The notes beneath the pieces are model-generated. The model made no database searches. It was given only the letters and a program-made list of their open reading frames with translations, and was not told the DNA's origin. From the NCBI GenBank assembly GCA_005779395.1, contig SXJP01000040.1, positions 25,006-89,005 on the forward strand: a stretch of DNA of 64,000 bases. Direction: 5' to 3'. The stretch comes from Actinomycetota bacterium. Its GTDB lineage: Bacteria > Actinomycetota > Acidimicrobiia > IMCC26256 > PALSA-610. This document shows, one piece after another, positions 61,243 through 64,000 of this stretch. Position 1 is the first letter of the stretch; each line of letters starts with the position of its first letter. Both the position numbers and the translations under genes were made by a program.

Positions 61243-63551
61243 GCGACGCCTGAATACTTGCGGCAAGCCTGGCCCCTTAGTGCCGGGCACGGAGGCGCTA
61301 CTTTTGGCGCCTGCGCTCCAATACCTGGGATTACTGGAAGCACGATTCGACTCGGCGTATCTGCACCTACCGAGATGGCGACTTTGGTTTCGTCGCCTTC
61401 TGGTGGAACAATCCCGAATTTCCAATTTGGCCGCGAGTTTCCTGGCACATCGACGATCAGACGAATTTGTGAGCCAGCGTGGAACGCATGTGCAAACGGA
61501 AATAGCTCAACTCGCACAGGCACAAATTCGTCGAGAGTTCCCGGGAGCCAAGCGGCATCGGCCTTGTTGTGAGTATGTACTGGCCGTAATTCGGTTGAAG
61601 CTGCTTCGTCGAGCGCGCGGTGTGAGGCCCGCAACCATCCGACCTGCACGAAGTACTCGGTCCCGTCCGGACGGACTTCGCTGAGCGTGACCTCGAGGTC
61701 GACATCTGACTCGTTTGCCGCAACCCAAAGGTCAACACTGCCGCTACCTGCCATCACCGTCGTCTCATCGAGAGGCTCGCTCAAGAAAGTGGCCGAGTCA
61801 TCTGAAGTTGGCTGCGTCCATTTGAGTTCCGGAAGCCCTCGCCACAATTCAGACGTACCGCCATCGAACATCGCGCCTTGGCCGTCGCCTGCGTAGAAGT
61901 AGTCAAACACAGCAGATTCGGAAGCGCCATCTTGCAGCACTCCACCAGCGCCGAGCATGAACGCGCGTGCCTCGGTCTCCGGAATTGGCCACGCGCTGAA
62001 ACTCGCCTCGAAAGTCGGACAAGGCGCACCTATTGCGATTTCGGGACAGCCTGCGCCATTCTCGAACAGGATACGAACCGGCGCTTCTGCTTCCCATTTA
62101 GCGCGTACGTCCTCGTAGCGATCTGTTTTCGGATCAAAACGGGGTGGTTCAAAGTTCACCGTCGAACCCCATGAAGATGCACCAATCACTTGCGGCCCAA
62201 TGGCCCTGAAGCCAATGTTCATGTCTGGAACTTGCTGATTGACGTAGATCTCTAGGAACTCGAACCAGCGGCTCATGATCGCTGGCGTGAGTGGTTCGGT
62301 GTGATTCCCGTTGACCATCGTGAAGCGCTTCACCGGCGCACTAGAGAACTTGTCGAGCATGGTCGCGAAGTGACCGCCGGTCTGTTCGTCTTGCCATGCA
62401 CCAGCTAGAAACACAGGCACATTGATCTTGTCGACGAAGGTCGCTGGTGAGAGATCGTCAAGAATGTTGTAGCTATGGAAGCTGTTTTCGGCAACAACAT
62501 CATCGTTTTCGTAGAACTCAGCTAGCTCAATTAGGTGTGTGACCTCTGGGTTCTGGCCCCGCAGTTTCTGGTTCGCGATGCAAACTTGGTCACCTTCGTC
62601 ACGCTTGGTCGCAGCCCAGCCTTGCCCGAATGGCTCGGACTCGCGCTCGCGTTCTTCTGCCCAACTCTTAGCGAAACCGTTGTTATAGATCCCGCCGGGA
62701 TACAGCGTGCTGCGATACGTGTCGCCGATAACTGAGAGCGGCGCGATCGCAGCGAGGTGCGGTGGTTGATACTGCGCAGTAAATAGTTGTGCGATTGCCG
62801 GATAAGAAATGCCGACCATTCCCACCTTGCCGTGCTTCACCCATGGTTGCGCAGCGATCGTCTCGACAGCGTCGTAACCGTCCGTACCCTGAAGTGGTTC
62901 GAAGAACTGGAATGCCCCACCAGAACAACCAGTCCCACGAATGTTCAAGCCAACTGTTGCGTAGCCGAGCGTCTGCATCATCAGTGTCGTCGGTTGGGCA
63001 GCATTTGGGTCTGCTGGCGAGTAACCCGAGTATTCGATCACGGTCGGGTACGGGCCATCTTCTGCTGGGCCAGGCAACGTGATGTTGTACGCGAGGGTCG
63101 TGCCGTCGCGTGTCGTCAGATATCCGTAGTGCTTCTTGGAATCGCCAAAGTCAATCGGGGCCTGCGAAGTATAAAAGGACTCATCGGGAGCATCACTCGG
63201 TGCGGTCACTGCTACCGGAGCTGTAACCGCGAGGTCGGCGCCGCTACCCGTGGTGACTACGTAATTACCCGGCGCAAGGTTCCTGAAAATCATGGACCCT
63301 TCGGCATCTGTCGTTGTTGTGGCCCCTTTGCCTGCTGAGCCATGCACGGTCACTTCGATGCCTGCCTCGGCGTCCGTGAACCAGATCTGTCCGACGCTGC
63401 CGTGCGCTTCAAAACTTGTGGGCTTCCCTGTCGGCAGTGGGACGGTCGTTGTTGGTGGTGCCGCCGAAGTATCGGGCGAGCCATCCGAACTGCAGGCTGC
63501 GCCAACCGTTGCAACAACCAGCGCGAGCAATACAGGAACACGACTTCTCAT
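61239..63551 (-). CDS. CocE/NonD-family hydrolase, lipoprotein
   Basis: 770 residues. A lipoprotein signal (MRSRVPVLLALVVATVGAAC) is followed by a Thr/Pro linker, a beta-rich prealbumin-like domain, an alpha/beta hydrolase of the X-Pro dipeptidyl-peptidase S15/CocE family (nucleophile in GMVGISYPAIAQ) and a C-terminal galactose-binding-like beta domain. ATG 63551 gives the lipobox; the longer frame to 63731 is not preferred. Likely a secreted esterase or peptidase. The 3' end overlaps the convergent sigma gene by 4 nt. Confidence 0.9.
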   Translation of the reverse strand: MRSRVPVLLALVVATVGAACSSDGSPDTSAAPPTTTVPLPTGKPTSFEAHGSVGQIWFTDAEAGIEVTVHGSAGKGATTTTDAEGSMIFRNLAPGNYVVTTGSGADLAVTAPVAVTAPSDAPDESFYTSQAPIDFGDSKKHYGYLTTRDGTTLAYNITLPGPAEDGPYPTVIEYSGYSPADPNAAQPTTLMMQTLGYATVGLNIRGTGCSGGAFQFFEPLQGTDGYDAVETIAAQPWVKHGKVGMVGISYPAIAQLFTAQYQPPHLAAIAPLSVIGDTYRSTLYPGGIYNNGFAKSWAEERERESEPFGQGWAATKRDEGDQVCIANQKLRGQNPEVTHLIELAEFYENDDVVAENSFHSYNILDDLSPATFVDKINVPVFLAGAWQDEQTGGHFATMLDKFSSAPVKRFTMVNGNHTEPLTPAIMSRWFEFLEIYVNQQVPDMNIGFRAIGPQVIGASSWGSTVNFEPPRFDPKTDRYEDVRAKWEAEAPVRILFENGAGCPEIAIGAPCPTFEASFSAWPIPETEARAFMLGAGGVLQDGASESAVFDYFYAGDGQGAMFDGGTSELWRGLPELKWTQPTSDDSATFLSEPLDETTVMAGSGSVDLWVAANESDVDLEVTLSEVRPDGTEYFVQVGWLRASHRALDEAASTELRPVHTHNKADAAWLPGTLDEFVPVRVELFPFAHAFHAGSQIRLIVDVPGNSRPNWKFGIVPPEGDETKVAISVGADTPSRIVLPVIPGIGAQAPKVAPPCPALRGQACRKYSGVA

Positions 63552-63769
63552 TAGGTCCTCCGAGGCCAGCAAGTCAAGCGCCGTGAGATTAGGGGATTTC
63601 GGGAACGGTGACGACTTTTGGGACCTTTCCCTTATCTCAAAGACGTACCTACCGAACGAGGAAGAGTTCACCAGACGGTGGATGCAGGTCCAGTAGCTAC
63701 GGCTTCTGGTTTTGGAAAAGTGCAAGCCCACTCTTGGGTTAGCGCGCCAATCACGGAGGAGAAGCGCAC

Positions 63770-64000
63770 ATGCGCATCAACCAGAACATCATGGCGTTCA
63801 ACGCCTACCGCAACTTGTCGACGACCAACACTCAACTCGGTGGGTCTCTCGAGAAGCTTTCATCGGGCTTTCGCATCAACCGTGCTGCAGACGACGCCGC
63901 TGGCCTCGTAATCAGCCAAGCGCTACGTGCACAGGTTTCGGGCCTCAGGGTCGCGAGCCGCAACGCACAAGACGGCGTGAGTGTCGTACAAACCGCAGAA
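63770..64000 (+). CDS. fliC: Flagellin (partial, cut by right edge)
   Basis: The first 77 residues of a flagellin: MRINQNIMAFNAYRNLSTTN, LEKLSSGFRINRAADDAAGLVIS, SRNAQDGVSVVQTAE. Start at ATG 63770 behind GGAGGAG (63755-63761). The ACGGA at the ribosome site fits a CsrA target. The 218-nt gap before it (63552-63769) shows no clear FliA promoter. The rest lies beyond the window. Confidence 0.97.
   Translation, partial: MRINQNIMAFNAYRNLSTTNTQLGGSLEKLSSGFRINRAADDAAGLVISQALRAQVSGLRVASRNAQDGVSVVQTAE

Noticed and set aside
63640..63660. CAAAG...ACCGAACG as a FliA promoter for flagellin
   Set aside because: Spacing is about 9-10 nt rather than 15 and the -10 is weak.

Overview
The window looks like a chromosomal segment of a flagellated, aerobic, menaquinone-using actinobacterium. 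The evidence is mycothiol synthesis (mshA with its ybjN neighbour), a BldC-like regulator, an RsiG/AmfC-like protein, Rex, a MenJ-like reductase, the C5 route to heme, a WhiG/FliA-type sigma factor and frequent GTG or TTG starts. Flagella, intermediate GC and a b6-type cytochrome bc cluster suit a deep-branching class such as Acidimicrobiia. That placement is inference. I see no rRNA, tRNA, CRISPR array, insertion sequence or prophage.

Layout. (1) 1-10959, minus strand: complex I, nuoA to nuoL, with most genes overlapping by 1-4 nt; nuoL is cut by the left edge. (2) 11029-12300: a MenJ-like menaquinone reductase. (3) 12508-18514, plus strand: a b6-type quinol:cytochrome c reductase cluster made of a membrane protein, a dicluster ferredoxin, split cytochrome b (b6 plus subunit IV), Rieske protein, diheme cytochrome c, a second membrane protein and a 55-residue membrane peptide. 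(4) 18515-25668, minus: rex, Met8-like, hemA, hemC, cobA-hemD fusion, hemB and hemL, so tetrapyrrole synthesis appears tied to a redox sensor. (5) 25768-35333: an unknown membrane protein, an acyl-CoA ligase, a candidate structured RNA with its own terminator, a SAM hydrolase with a coupled 28-residue membrane peptide, a BldC-like protein, proC, ybjN, mshA, an XRE regulator, the RsiG-like protein, an M23 peptidase, MoaD and a LON-domain protein.

(6) 35403-43408: a coupled small ORF and a membrane protein, a SET-domain protein, methionine aminopeptidase, a zinc/manganese ABC pair, two SDR enzymes, a sugar isomerase-like protein and a secreted transglycosylase-like protein whose start codon is missing in frame. 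(7) 43405-54336: a minus-strand operon (amidohydrolase, potA, potD, potB, potC, UDP-glycosyltransferase, cupin) diverging from a plus-strand set (PatD-like aldehyde dehydrogenase, class III aminotransferase, Lrp regulator). Together they suggest polyamine uptake and breakdown toward a 4-aminobutyrate-like product. Alanine dehydrogenase follows. (8) 55459-64000: flagellar late genes (flgN, flgK, flgL, fliW, csrA), a LuxR-type regulator with a degenerate receiver, a FliA/WhiG sigma factor, a CocE/NonD-type lipoprotein hydrolase and the start of flagellin.

The most interesting signals are: the RsiG-like protein sharing the window with a FliA/WhiG sigma factor, plus a FliA-type promoter in front of flgN; the b6-type complex that keeps the heme c(n) cysteine and travels with a 2x[4Fe-4S] ferredoxin; the candidate RNA near 27950-28170; the glycosyltransferase and cupin translationally coupled to a polyamine transporter; and several tiny genes joined to neighbours by start-stop overlaps.
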